A DNA stretch of 34,603 bases. It comes from Muribaculaceae bacterium (GTDB lineage Bacteria > Bacteroidota > Bacteroidia > Bacteroidales > Muribaculaceae). The stretch is taken from positions 1 through 34,603 of the forward strand of contig JAIDSL010000113.1 of the NCBI GenBank assembly GCA_029061255.1, in the 5' to 3' direction. The notes beneath the pieces are model-generated. The model was not told the DNA's origin, searched no databases, and saw nothing but the letters and a program-made list of their open reading frames with translations. The translations under genes were made by a program, and so were the position numbers. Below are positions 7,861-16,184 of the stretch, piece after piece; position 1 is the first letter of the stretch; each line of letters begins with the position of its first letter.

Positions 7861-8213
7861 GGTATCAAATATTATGCCAATAAAAGTTAAAAACTAACTT
7901 GAGGCGAGATTTAATGAATAATTTCAATAATGAAACGTTTGGGGAGGGTCTGGGGTTCATTGAAATGCAGGAATGTCTGGAATGTGCTCACTTCGTTAGC
8001 ACCACAATTGTAAGGAGTCTGGCAGGAGGCTGTAGCTCCAAAAGAATTGCAGCCACCTTCACAGGCGGCTGCAACTCAATTTTTTCCATAATTCAATTTT
8101 AAACTAACCTAACATCATGAAACGATTTTCTTACTTTCTGAAATCAAAACAACGTTAGAGTTGCTAAAGTTCAGCATGTTACAATAGTTTAACAATTGAA
8201 ATATTTTTGACAC
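7861..8213. other. Spacer between grpE and the glycogen operon, structured
   Basis: No established gene is visible. On the minus strand a 33-codon frame runs from an ATG at 8089 to a TGA at 7988 (MEKIELQPPVKVAAILLELQ...). Its first part coincides with a hairpin at 8047-8074 and a second small one, GGAG...CTCC, near 8025-8039. It could be a chance frame, a leader peptide or part of a dispersed element. The rest (8090-8213) is AT-rich without recognisable structure. Confidence 0.4.
8047..8074 (-). terminator. Hairpin, probable terminator of the glycogen operon
   Basis: TTGCAGCC (8047-8054) and GGCTGCAA (8067-8074) form a perfect 8-bp stem around a 12-nt loop. On the minus strand it is followed by TTCTTTT, and on the plus strand by CTCAATTTTTT, so it could stop transcription in either direction. 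It lies about 140 nt past the GH57 stop codon and about 190 nt before grpE. The most likely use is termination of the glycogen operon. Confidence 0.5.
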
Positions 8214-9668
8214 TCAGAGAATCTCTTTCTTAGCCGGCTTGCGTCCGGGTTTGCGTCCGGGTTTCTTCTTCTCTGTGGGTTCTTTCTTTTCAGCAGCTTT
8301 TTTAGCAGGAGCCTTTTTAGCGGGAGTTTCCTCCACTACTGCTACAGCAGCCACAGGAGCATAGTTGCTGTCTTCAGCCTCGAGTATGTTCTTACGGAGA
8401 GCTTTTGCTTCCTTTTTGAGCTGTTCGATTTCAGCAGACTGGTTACGTATAGTAAGCAACAAGGAGTTGAGCTCTTCGTTGTCGACATTCTCAGGGAATT
8501 GCTCTTCTACTCTTACGAGGAAGTCAGCAAGAACGTTCATATAATTTGTGAAGGCTGAGAATGGGCTGTCATAGGGGCTGAAAGCCGCATCAGCCTGATT
8601 GTTGGTGGCCATGTAGAAGAAGTGGTCGCTACCCTGAAGATATTCCCAATCCTGCTGGATCTTACGGTCTTCTACCATTGACACTCGTTCAGCTATGCCG
8701 TAGAGCTTATTGAGGGCCTCACGCTGCAGATCATTTCCCTTCCATGCAGAAACATCAATGCGTGTGCCGTCGACATATGAAATAGCGAAGGGGATGGTGA
8801 TGCTATCTTGTGGTTTTAGCTTGCCGATAATCTCTGATGGTGCAGTGAAATGTACGCCTTTCTCTTTCCCGAAGCGGGGGAGGGCCTTCATGAAGTCGAA
8901 AATGCCGGAACTTGCAGGCAGGAATCCTCCGAAAGTATCCATGCTGAGGAAAATGTTGACTACCTGTTCTTCTGCAGGAAGTTCTGCAATCCAGTTGACA
9001 TATTTATCTGCAGTCAGAGGATATTCAGACCAGTCGGGGTTATTGAAATTGTGAGAGATATCAGCTGCAAGTTTGTCGTTTGTGAAAAGCATCTTCAGCT
9101 TGGGAGCTGTGGCTGATGTGTAGACATAGTCAGGACTCTTCCATCCGAGGATATGCTTGGCACCGGGCACTACAACAGCCTTGAATCCGGTAGACTGGAG
9201 GAGAGCTGCGATGTCATCGTCGAAGATTAGCTCTGTATTTGCAAACACTTTTGGTGTTTGACCAAAGAGATTCTTGATTACCCTATTTTCGATATTAATC
9301 TGACGCAAAAACTCATCAGGATCCTCGAGCGATGAAAGGGAATGAGCGAAAGTACCTCCCAAGAACTCTACACAACCCTTGTCAGCAAGCTTGCGGAGCA
9401 TCTCGATCACTTCCGGTTCGGCTTGCTGAAGCTGCTCGATAGCTGTGCCTGAAATGGAAATGGCACATTTGAAGTCTTGGCCATATTCATTTGCCATATC
9501 AAGAAGAGTCTGGCACATTGGAATATAGCTTCTCTCTGCGAGATTGTTTATGATGTCTTCATTAGCGAAGTCATCATAATAGTAATGGTCGTTGCCAATA
9601 TCGAAGAAGCGATATCTTTTGAGGCGGTATGGCTGGTGTATGTTGAGATAAAAACAAACGTTTTTCAT
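8214..9668 (-). CDS. GH57-family alpha-amylase/glucan enzyme with Lys-rich tail
   Basis: The 484-aa protein starts MKNVCFYLNIHQPYRLKRYR, the beginning typical of GH57 enzymes (the HQPY/HQP motif). It contains GGTFAHSLSSLED and FANTELIFDD in the positions of later GH57 conserved regions. GH57 members hydrolyse or transfer alpha-glucans. With the neighbouring glycogen synthase and debranching enzyme it is likely an intracellular glycogen-processing enzyme. There is no signal peptide. After the catalytic part come a coiled-coil segment (about residues 405-430) and a Lys/Ala/Pro-rich tail ending in PGRKPGRKP (470-478), which resembles an AT-hook or histone-H1-like tail and is not a usual part of GH57. 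The gene is third in the operon. Confidence 0.9.
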   Translation of the reverse strand: MKNVCFYLNIHQPYRLKRYRFFDIGNDHYYYDDFANEDIINNLAERSYIPMCQTLLDMANEYGQDFKCAISISGTAIEQLQQAEPEVIEMLRKLADKGCVEFLGGTFAHSLSSLEDPDEFLRQINIENRVIKNLFGQTPKVFANTELIFDDDIAALLQSTGFKAVVVPGAKHILGWKSPDYVYTSATAPKLKMLFTNDKLAADISHNFNNPDWSEYPLTADKYVNWIAELPAEEQVVNIFLSMDTFGGFLPASSGIFDFMKALPRFGKEKGVHFTAPSEIIGKLKPQDSITIPFAISYVDGTRIDVSAWKGNDLQREALNKLYGIAERVSMVEDRKIQQDWEYLQGSDHFFYMATNNQADAAFSPYDSPFSAFTNYMNVLADFLVRVEEQFPENVDNEELNSLLLTIRNQSAEIEQLKKEAKALRKNILEAEDSNYAPVAAVAVVEETPAKKAPAKKAAEKKEPTEKKKPGRKPGRKPAKKEIL

Positions 9669-9697
9669 GACTTTTTATGTTTGTTGATTGATAGATA

Positions 9698-10966
9698 TTA
9701 ATGATTTCTTGCTGCGATTACATCCTTGTATATGCCGATGACTTTTTTACCGACCTTCTCCCAAGTGATGCCATGTATTTCTTCGATTCCTTTATCTCGG
9801 AGGGTATGGTACATAGCAGGATAGTTCAATATGCTATGGATAGCATCAGCCATCGCATCGATATCCCAATAGTCTGTCTTGATGACATTGGTGAGGATCT
9901 CTGCACAACCGGATTGCTTGGAGATTATACTCGGCACGCCCATTTCCATAGCCTCGAGAGGCGAAATACCGAAAGGTTCGGATACTGAAGGCATGATGTA
10001 GACATCAGAATCACGAAGCATCTCGTACACCTCTTTCCCGCGAAGGAAGCCTGTGAAGTGGAAGCGGTCTGCAATTCCACGCTTAGCCACGAGCTTGATC
10101 ATTGCGTCCATCATATCGCCGCTGCCCGCCATCACGAAACGCACGTTCTTGTCTTTCTGAAGCACCTTGACTGCTGCTTCCACAAAATATTCAGGACCTT
10201 TTTGCATAGTGATGCGACCGAGGAAGGTGACAACTTTTTCGCCTTCAGTGCGACGCTTGATGTCGAGATATTCCTTATCGAGAGGAATCACAGCATTGTG
10301 GACAGTGGATACCTTGGCAGGGTTAATGCCATATTTTTCAATGACAGTGCGTCGAGTGAGTTCCGAAACGCACATAATGTGATCGGCATTTTCCATACCG
10401 TCTTTCTCAATGGCAAACACTGTAGGATTGACGTTGCCTCGAGAGCGGTCGTAGTCAGTGGCATGCACGTGGATCACAAGAGGTTTGCCTGTCACGTTCT
10501 TTGCGTGGATGCCGGCTGGATAAGTGAGCCAGTCATGAGCATGTATGATGTCGCATTCCACTGTGCGTGCGATGACACCTGCCACTATAGAATAATTGTT
10601 GATTTCCTCTATGAGATTGTCGGGGTAGCGTCCCGAAAACTCAATGCAACCCAGGTCATTGAGCTTCATATAGTTGAAATCAGCGTAAATATGGTCGCGC
10701 AGATCATAATATAGTTGGGGATCCATGACTTTGCCAATGCGGCTTTCTACATAGTCCCAGCTCACATCTCGCCAAGCTACCGGGGTGCAGTTGGCTCCAA
10801 TGATGCGGGCAAAGCCTTTTTCCTCGTCGCCCCACGGTTTAGGAATCACGAAAGTGATGTCCATATCGCCGCAGGCATGCATGCCCTTGGTGAGACCGTA
10901 TGAAGCAGTGCCAAGACCGCCAAGGATATGCGGGGGAAATTCCCATCCGAACATTAATGCCTTCAT
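9698..10966 (-). CDS. Glycogen synthase-like glycosyltransferase (GT4 type)
   Basis: The 422-aa protein begins MKALMFGWEFPPHILGGLG. The GGLG loop corresponds to the glucosyl-donor-binding loop of glycogen and starch synthases. The C-terminal Rossmann domain has FLGRITMQKGPEYFVEA and SEPFGISPLEAMEMGVPSI, which contains the E-x7-E motif of retaining GT-B glycosyltransferases. It probably adds alpha-1,4 glucose units from ADP- or UDP-glucose to glycogen; the donor cannot be told from sequence. It lies between the debranching gene (6-nt gap) and the GH57 gene (29-nt gap), so the three form one operon. It is shorter than the GlgA enzymes of Proteobacteria (about 480 aa), as in other Bacteroidetes GT4 versions. 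Confidence 0.9.
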   Translation of the reverse strand: MKALMFGWEFPPHILGGLGTASYGLTKGMHACGDMDITFVIPKPWGDEEKGFARIIGANCTPVAWRDVSWDYVESRIGKVMDPQLYYDLRDHIYADFNYMKLNDLGCIEFSGRYPDNLIEEINNYSIVAGVIARTVECDIIHAHDWLTYPAGIHAKNVTGKPLVIHVHATDYDRSRGNVNPTVFAIEKDGMENADHIMCVSELTRRTVIEKYGINPAKVSTVHNAVIPLDKEYLDIKRRTEGEKVVTFLGRITMQKGPEYFVEAAVKVLQKDKNVRFVMAGSGDMMDAMIKLVAKRGIADRFHFTGFLRGKEVYEMLRDSDVYIMPSVSEPFGISPLEAMEMGVPSIISKQSGCAEILTNVIKTDYWDIDAMADAIHSILNYPAMYHTLRDKGIEEIHGITWEKVGKKVIGIYKDVIAARNH

Positions 10967-10972
10967 ATCTTG

Positions 10973-12934
10973 TTAGTTATCGTAGTTCTGTAATTTGTTG
11001 AGTTCTTTCACGTTCTTGATGGTTCGGAGGATTTCTCCAACGTTCTTGGCTGTAGATACAGCACCGCGTCCGGCAAACGGGGGATTACCGTCGTACATCT
11101 CGCTGAGAGATCCGATGCAGTTTTCAGACATATCGTCTTCATAACCGATCAGCTTTCTCTCGATGAAGCCAAGGCCACTTACACCAAACACCTTAATATA
11201 AGCGTCAGCATAGAAACCAAACAGCCATGGACGGACCGGACCCTGATGCACAGCATATTCGCGTTCGATAGGCCCTCCGACATAATTCGGATGGTAAGCA
11301 TAACTCTTCGGACTCAAAGTGCGAAGTCCTTTGGGAGTCAGGAGTTCCCTTGAAGCAAAGTCAAGTATCTTCCTACGCTGGCGGCGGTCGAGAGGAGAGT
11401 ATTCAAGTCCGATGGCAATCACCATGTTCGGTCGCACCTCTACGTCGGCGTATGATCCGTTGACGTAGTCATAAAGGTAGCCGGATTCGTTGAGGAATGT
11501 GTCTACAAAGCTAACTTTTACTTTTTCAGATAGAGCAGACAATTCATCAATATATTCTTTCATCTCTTTCTCTCCTTCATATAGGGAGATCAGGAAACGA
11601 ATTGCGTTATACCAAAGGGCGTTGAACTCAACAATGTAACCGGTACGTGGGATAATTGGCCTGCCGTTGATAGATGCAGACAGCCAAGTGACAGGAGTGT
11701 CAGTGCCATTGCTTGTGAGAAGTCCGTTGGAATTCAAGTGAAGGTTCTTGATGCGTTCGTTGCGGATATCATCCACGAGCTTCTTCACTGTTTCTCCATA
11801 AAGATCGCGACAAGTGCGAGTGTCGGTATTACGGCGATACTGCTGTATTGCCCAGATGGTCCAGAGAGGGATGTCCGGCAAGTCAATCTCGTGAATAGTA
11901 CGGTCCTTCTCCCCGGTCTCAATATACTTATCGAGAGCCTTAAGGAAGGTGTCCATGATCTTGATATAGTCGTCTCTATGGTCGATTGCCAACGTACATC
12001 CCGGGAGTGCCATGAGTTCGTCTCGAGCTCTTACATTGTACCATGGAAATCCAGCCATGATATACATTCCGCTCTTATTCTTGAGATAGAACTGTTTTGC
12101 AGAATTCTTCAGGCAATTGTAGAAGCTTGTGCGCGGAGTGCGGGACTTAATCTCATTTTCATACATTGACTCGAGATCGTCAGGGTTGATCTCCGAAGTG
12201 CCTGCACTGAAAATGATGCTTTCCCCCTTCTTGATCGGGAGCTCAAAATATCCCGGCACCCATAGGTCTTCCTTGTAAGGTATGCCACGGTCACGGTCCT
12301 TATAGTATTCGATTCCCTTATACCAGTGTCCGTCGTTGACCCACTTCACGGGTTTATTGAATTGCATTACGAGATCCGGATAACCAGAGTAAAGACAAGT
12401 GGAAATACCATCGGGCACCTCTTTAATTTCCTTGTTGATTGCAGTGTTTTCTACTACGAGATCATTGGCGTTACGGAAAGCGAGCATCGGGCGAAATTGC
12501 AGGGTAGTATCAGAATGTGCCTCCTCAAGGGTGTACTTGATCAGGATGCGATTTTCATTGCTGATAAAGGTTTTCTGCTTTTTCAATATGACTCCGCCTA
12601 CGCGATATGTCATGGTGGGCACAGTCTCGCAGTCGAACATGCGGATATATTTGTGTCCGTTAGGCGAGAATACTTCCGGCCCATACTGGTGAAGGCCTAA
12701 GTTAAATGGAGCGCCATGCTGAATTACGGTCTCGTCGAGACTTGACAGAAGCACATGTGCCTTGTCGTCCATTTCGGGAATTGGAATCACCAGCAAGCCA
12801 TGCTGTTTACGGGTGTTGCAACCCACGATAGTAGTGCAGTGGTAAGCTCCTGATTTGTTGGTGCGGAGCATTTCTTTCGGAAGGCTCTGCTCCAGATTAA
12901 TCATAAGGTTTTTGTCAAATTTCAGGTAACTCAT
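10973..12934 (-). CDS. Glycogen debranching enzyme, amylo-alpha-1,6-glucosidase (GH133)
   Basis: The 653-aa protein has an N-terminal beta domain with CNTRKQHGLLV, as in the bacterial glycogen-debranching N-terminal family, followed by the (alpha/alpha)6 catalytic domain. Recognisable pieces are MAGFPWYNVRARDELMALPG, DIPLWTIWAIQQYRR and the late segment HQGPVRPWLFGFYADAY. It removes alpha-1,6 branch stubs of glycogen. It is the first gene of the operon, preceded by a consensus promoter at 12966-12996, and ends 6 nt before the glycosyltransferase gene. No signal peptide, so it acts in the cytoplasm. Confidence 0.93.
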   Translation of the reverse strand: MSYLKFDKNLMINLEQSLPKEMLRTNKSGAYHCTTIVGCNTRKQHGLLVIPIPEMDDKAHVLLSSLDETVIQHGAPFNLGLHQYGPEVFSPNGHKYIRMFDCETVPTMTYRVGGVILKKQKTFISNENRILIKYTLEEAHSDTTLQFRPMLAFRNANDLVVENTAINKEIKEVPDGISTCLYSGYPDLVMQFNKPVKWVNDGHWYKGIEYYKDRDRGIPYKEDLWVPGYFELPIKKGESIIFSAGTSEINPDDLESMYENEIKSRTPRTSFYNCLKNSAKQFYLKNKSGMYIMAGFPWYNVRARDELMALPGCTLAIDHRDDYIKIMDTFLKALDKYIETGEKDRTIHEIDLPDIPLWTIWAIQQYRRNTDTRTCRDLYGETVKKLVDDIRNERIKNLHLNSNGLLTSNGTDTPVTWLSASINGRPIIPRTGYIVEFNALWYNAIRFLISLYEGEKEMKEYIDELSALSEKVKVSFVDTFLNESGYLYDYVNGSYADVEVRPNMVIAIGLEYSPLDRRQRRKILDFASRELLTPKGLRTLSPKSYAYHPNYVGGPIEREYAVHQGPVRPWLFGFYADAYIKVFGVSGLGFIERKLIGYEDDMSENCIGSLSEMYDGNPPFAGRGAVSTAKNVGEILRTIKNVKELNKLQNYDN

Positions 12935-12965
12935 ATCTGTAGTTTATCTATTATTTCAATAGTTG

Positions 12966-12996
12966 CAAATTTAATTAAAATATATTTTCCGGCAAA
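12966..12996 (-). promoter_or_regulatory. Consensus promoter of the glycogen operon
   Basis: On the minus strand, TTTG (12993-12996), 19 nt, TAAATTTG (12966-12973) fits the Bacteroidetes promoter exactly. Transcription would begin near 12959, about 25 nt before the GH133 start codon. No operator-like repeat was seen around it. Confidence 0.8.
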
Positions 12997-13041
12997 ATAT
13001 TGCGGTATAAAAAAAAGCAAAAGTGTTGAAAAACATAAAAA

Positions 13042-14478
13042 TTATGGATTTTTACCTTCGGAATCTGTCGGTTTGTCGATTTCAACGAAGATATCGAGGT
13101 CTCGAATAAGCATATCGCCGGCTGCTTCATACATTCTTTTTGAGATATCGCCAAGCTCAGTGAGAGCCTGCTTATATGTGGTGTTGAACTCAGGAATGAA
13201 ATCCTTCATGCCCGACGATTCCACACGAGCCACCACATCTTTCACAAGAATGCGGTCAGTGTCAGTAGTTGGGATAAGTCCGGGATCATCCTTGCCGTCA
13301 CGGCTATCGTTGGTTTGTACCAAGCCGGCCTTTTGCAGCTTATCGGCAATATTGCTCACCATTCTTATTGGCAACCCGTAGGTCATTGACAGGCTGTTGC
13401 GTGTAGGGGCGGGGAGGCCAAGATGAAAACGCCTGTAGACAACCGCTGTAACCACGAGAAGCACTTCGCGGAAATAGCTTTCTGCGACAGTAGTAAGATT
13501 TCCAAAGAAATTATATGCAAACACGTTTTGCAATGAATATGTAAGTCCACATCCCGACAAAAGGAGAAGCCAGCTGAGCTGCAGCCAAATCAGCATCAAT
13601 GGAAGGAAGGCAAAAGAACCGTAGATGGCATTGTATTTAGAAACGTAGATCTGTCCGTTGAGAAACAGCAATTGAAGCACCTCAAAAGCTACCGCACAGA
13701 AGGCACCAGAAATAGCAGCAAACTTGAATTCGACTTTTGTGTTAGGGATCAGCCAGAAACATAGAGTGAAAGCACCCCATGTGAGTACGACGGGCGCAAG
13801 TTCCATCAGGGCATTTACCATAGGAGTAAGGAATGCGAAAGGCACGGCAGCCAATAAAGTGGACGACATGAAAATAGATATGCCGGAGCTTAATATCATC
13901 AAGACCGGAATCAAGAGGAAGATTGCAATGTAATCCTTTATTTTCTGGATAGTGTTTCTGCCGTTTTTGATGTCCCAAATGTTGTTGAAAGCATCCTCGA
14001 TATTGCTCAGAAGAGAAATAAGGGTCCAAAGCAACACCACGATACCAACGCCGACCAATATGCCTGAAGAAGCTTCGGCAAGGTATGAATCCACAAAGCC
14101 GAGGGCGGCGCCAAGCGCTTTGCTTTGTGACGGGAAATAAGTATAGAGTTCTTTCTCTACAATTTCTTGAAAACCGAATCCTTTGCTTATGGCAAGAAGG
14201 AGTGCGAGAGCCGGCACCATAGCGAAGACCGTCTGATATGTGATGGCCATGGACTTGATCTGCAAGTCTCTATTGAGGAATGCCTGCACAGTGAGATTGA
14301 TAGTCTTGATCAAACGAACCTTCATCGTCTTCCGTGGATCAGACCATACGCCTGAGGCGCAATATTCTACAAACTTTTCTATTTTTTCAATAGTGCGGTC
14401 GATGAATCCAGGACGTTTTGTCTCTTTTTTCTTGTCGTTGATGTTTTCTTCTGCCATGGCTTTAGGTTTTATATACAA
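13042..14478 (-). CDS. YihY/BrkB-family inner-membrane protein
   Basis: The 478-aa protein carries the YihY/virulence-factor BrkB domain: SMAITYQTVFAMVPALALLL, then WTLISLLSNIEDAFNNIWDI, and at least five further hydrophobic helices up to about residue 320. The C-terminal 130 residues (LGLPAPTRNSLSMTYGLPIR onward) look like a soluble winged-helix-type extension, common in Bacteroidetes members but absent from short YihY. Function is not established; older names as ribonuclease BN are wrong. Start may be 14478 (MYIKPK) or 14457 (MAEENI). It lies directly downstream of the rnpB terminator and upstream of the glycogen operon. Confidence 0.88.
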   Translation of the reverse strand: MYIKPKAMAEENINDKKKETKRPGFIDRTIEKIEKFVEYCASGVWSDPRKTMKVRLIKTINLTVQAFLNRDLQIKSMAITYQTVFAMVPALALLLAISKGFGFQEIVEKELYTYFPSQSKALGAALGFVDSYLAEASSGILVGVGIVVLLWTLISLLSNIEDAFNNIWDIKNGRNTIQKIKDYIAIFLLIPVLMILSSGISIFMSSTLLAAVPFAFLTPMVNALMELAPVVLTWGAFTLCFWLIPNTKVEFKFAAISGAFCAVAFEVLQLLFLNGQIYVSKYNAIYGSFAFLPLMLIWLQLSWLLLLSGCGLTYSLQNVFAYNFFGNLTTVAESYFREVLLVVTAVVYRRFHLGLPAPTRNSLSMTYGLPIRMVSNIADKLQKAGLVQTNDSRDGKDDPGLIPTTDTDRILVKDVVARVESSGMKDFIPEFNTTYKQALTELGDISKRMYEAAGDMLIRDLDIFVEIDKPTDSEGKNP

Positions 14479-14499
14479 TAGTATTAAATTACAAGGGTA

Positions 14500-14536
14500 T
14501 TAAAAGAAAAAGCGGAGCGGACGTGATGCCGCCCCG
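14500..14536 (-). terminator. Intrinsic terminator of rnpB
   Basis: On the minus strand the stem CGGGGCGG/CCGCTCCG (14529-14536 with 14513-14520) has one G-U pair and an 8-nt loop. It is followed by CTTTTTCTTTTA. It lies just past the 3' end of the RNase P RNA. Confidence 0.85.
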
Positions 14537-14544
14537 TAGAAAAT

Positions 14545-14940
14545 GAGCAGAAGGGATATAAGCCGGGTTATGTAGGATTGAACCGGGAAAGGACAATCCT
14601 GTCTGTCATTTATCTTGACCGTCTGTCGCCAGACGGCTCCGGCGCCGCAGCGCCGAGCAGCCTACCCCCCGACAATGGACGAGCAGCCCTTAGCTGCCGG
14701 TGTATTTGGCCTTGCAACCCATAGGATGTGCGGCATGCCGTGTTGCCATGGCATCCGGTGGGCTCTTACCCCACCTTTTCACCCTTACCTGCAGACTTTA
14801 AAAGCCTGCAGGCGGTAGTTTTCTGTCACATTAACCCCGACGTCGCCGCCGGCTTGACGTTACCAAGTATGGTGCTCTGTGTTGCCCGGACTTTCCTCTT
14901 CATGCACCCGGCATGAAGCGACAGACCTCTCTTCTGCACA
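14545..14940 (-). ncRNA. rnpB: RNase P RNA (class A)
   Basis: Read on the minus strand, the region has the conserved core of bacterial RNase P RNA: GAGGAAAGTCCGGGC close to the 5' end, then ACAGAAAACTACCGCC, GGTAAGGGTGAAAAGGTG, GTAAGAGCCCACCG and the 3' end CCCGGCTTATATCCC. The terminal helix P1 pairs GCAGAAG (14932-14938) with CTTCTGC (14548-14554). It is the catalytic RNA that matures tRNA 5' ends with the RnpA protein. No clear TAnnTTTG promoter lies just upstream, where the cytidylate-kinase-like gene ends 40 nt away, so it may be processed from a longer transcript. Ends are given to within a few bases. Confidence 0.95.
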
Positions 14941-14979
14941 TATAGTATTACATTCTGAATCGTCGGAATGTTCAATGAT

Positions 14980-15651
14980 TCATTTTATGTTTTTGCGAAA
15001 TCCGACATATCGAGCTATCATATCCACCATATCATCAGTAGAGAGTTGAGATGCATCTATTGTCAGATGGTAGTTGTCAGCCGTTCCCCACTTTCTACCC
15101 GTGAAATAATTGTAGTATCCCTCTCTGTCGCTATCGGCTTTCTTGATCTTCAAGAGTGCATCTTGAATTGATGTAGCCTCACCACGTCGTATAAGGTTTT
15201 GTGCTCTCCACTCCCTTGGGGCGTGAATGAAAACGCTTACGAGTCCGGGATGATCTCTCATTATATAATCAGCAGTGCGACCGACAATGACACAACCATT
15301 CTCATTGCAAATTTGGCGGATGACGTTTGTCTGAGCCTCATAGAGTGATTCCCTGCTGAGCGGGGAAGTCGCATACATGTCCATTACTCCATATTTGCCG
15401 AGCAGCATGCTTCTGAATGGAGATGGCTTTTTTTCGTCAGCCCGATGCAGGATATCCGGATCATATCCATAGCTTGCCGACACCTTATTGATGATTTCCT
15501 TGTCGAAATAGGGGAGACCAAGGGTCTCAGCAAGAGCTCGGCCGGTTTTTCGGCCGGTACCTCCATACTGACGTCCGATAACTATGATTTTTTTGTCTGA
15601 ATTGTCCACTTTACAAAGAATTTTAGAGAAAATCCTATAAAAGTAAAACAT
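14980..15651 (-). CDS. Cytidylate kinase-like family protein
   Basis: The 223-aa product has the P-loop region IIVIGRQYGGTGRKTGRALA, then LGLPYFDKEII and VIVGRTADYIMRDHPG, matching the cytidylate-kinase-like (Cytidylate_kin2) family common in Bacteroidetes and Firmicutes. It differs from the essential Cmk, and its true substrate is not known. The only ATG that keeps the P-loop well inside the protein is at 15651. It adds about 20 residues (MFYFYRIFSKIL) that look unlike the family, so a later non-ATG start such as the GTG encoding the Val of KVDNSDKK is possible. It lies 40 nt upstream of rnpB on the same strand. Confidence 0.85.
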   Translation of the reverse strand: MFYFYRIFSKILCKVDNSDKKIIVIGRQYGGTGRKTGRALAETLGLPYFDKEIINKVSASYGYDPDILHRADEKKPSPFRSMLLGKYGVMDMYATSPLSRESLYEAQTNVIRQICNENGCVIVGRTADYIMRDHPGLVSVFIHAPREWRAQNLIRRGEATSIQDALLKIKKADSDREGYYNYFTGRKWGTADNYHLTIDASQLSTDDMVDMIARYVGFRKNIK

Positions 15652-15720
15652 AATTCAAACGAATTTGGATAGAAAAATAATTTTTTTTGAAGAAAAACCA
15701 TTTAATTCGAATATTTTGTG

Positions 15721-15728
15721 TAAATTTG
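15721..15728 (+). promoter_or_regulatory. -7 box of the 15.8-21.2 kb gene run
   Basis: TAAATTTG matches TAnnTTTG exactly. No TTTG was found at the usual 19-21 nt upstream. The next gene starts 64 nt downstream at 15793. Confidence 0.55.
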
Positions 15729-15792
15729 CGCTTTGATATTCCCTATGTGCAGAATCCGGGTGGCTTTTTGTACGGGATAAATCAGAAAAGAT

Positions 15793-16167
15793 ATGAGTGA
15801 AATATTAAAAAACCTGAGCGGGGACAGTGATGGGATGGCAACATACGATTATATAGTCAATAATGTGGATACATGCATTGACTGTATGCCGGAGCTTGTC
15901 GACAATCTTCGACGCGCAGACATATCAGGTCAATTCCTTGCATCAACAGCCAGGTTCTTATGCGCGGTAGACCATGAGAAGTTTGCAGGATGGATCACTC
16001 CTTTGGTGGAGGGCGCCATTGAGAAGGACCGTGAGCGTCGCTACATAGGGTCGTTGCTTCAGGCCATCTGGGGTCCTGACTATAAGGAGAGAGCTGACGA
16101 GCTCAAGGCATCAGACGATACATTCAGAAGGATATATAAAAGAATCTATCCCGGTGAGGGTATCTAA
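15793..16167 (+). CDS. Conserved-looking hypothetical protein, 124 aa
   Basis: I do not recognise the family. The protein has no signal peptide or membrane segment and looks mainly alpha-helical and acidic. Features are YDYIVNNVDTCIDCMPELVD with two closely spaced cysteines (CIDC), LASTARFLCAVD, and a helical end RRIYKRIYPGEGI. The layout, with repeated short helices and a conserved-looking cysteine cluster, would fit a small cytoplasmic protein of the Bacteroidales core, but this is inference. It is the first gene behind the 15721 promoter box, and the cyclophilin gene starts 17 nt after its stop, so the two are probably cotranscribed. Confidence 0.7.
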   Translation: MSEILKNLSGDSDGMATYDYIVNNVDTCIDCMPELVDNLRRADISGQFLASTARFLCAVDHEKFAGWITPLVEGAIEKDRERRYIGSLLQAIWGPDYKERADELKASDDTFRRIYKRIYPGEGI

Positions 16168-16184
16168 ATTTTATCATCTGCTTA

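Noticed and set aside
7984..8002. CIRCE-like heat-shock operator upstream of grpE (GTGCT-N9-AGCAC)
   Set aside because: The spacing of 9 nt fits, but the half-sites are in inside-out order compared with TTAGCACTC-N9-GAGTGCTAA, and only 5 bp pair.
14615..14916. Small open frames on the plus strand
   Set aside because: They lie inside the RNase P RNA gene on the opposite strand.
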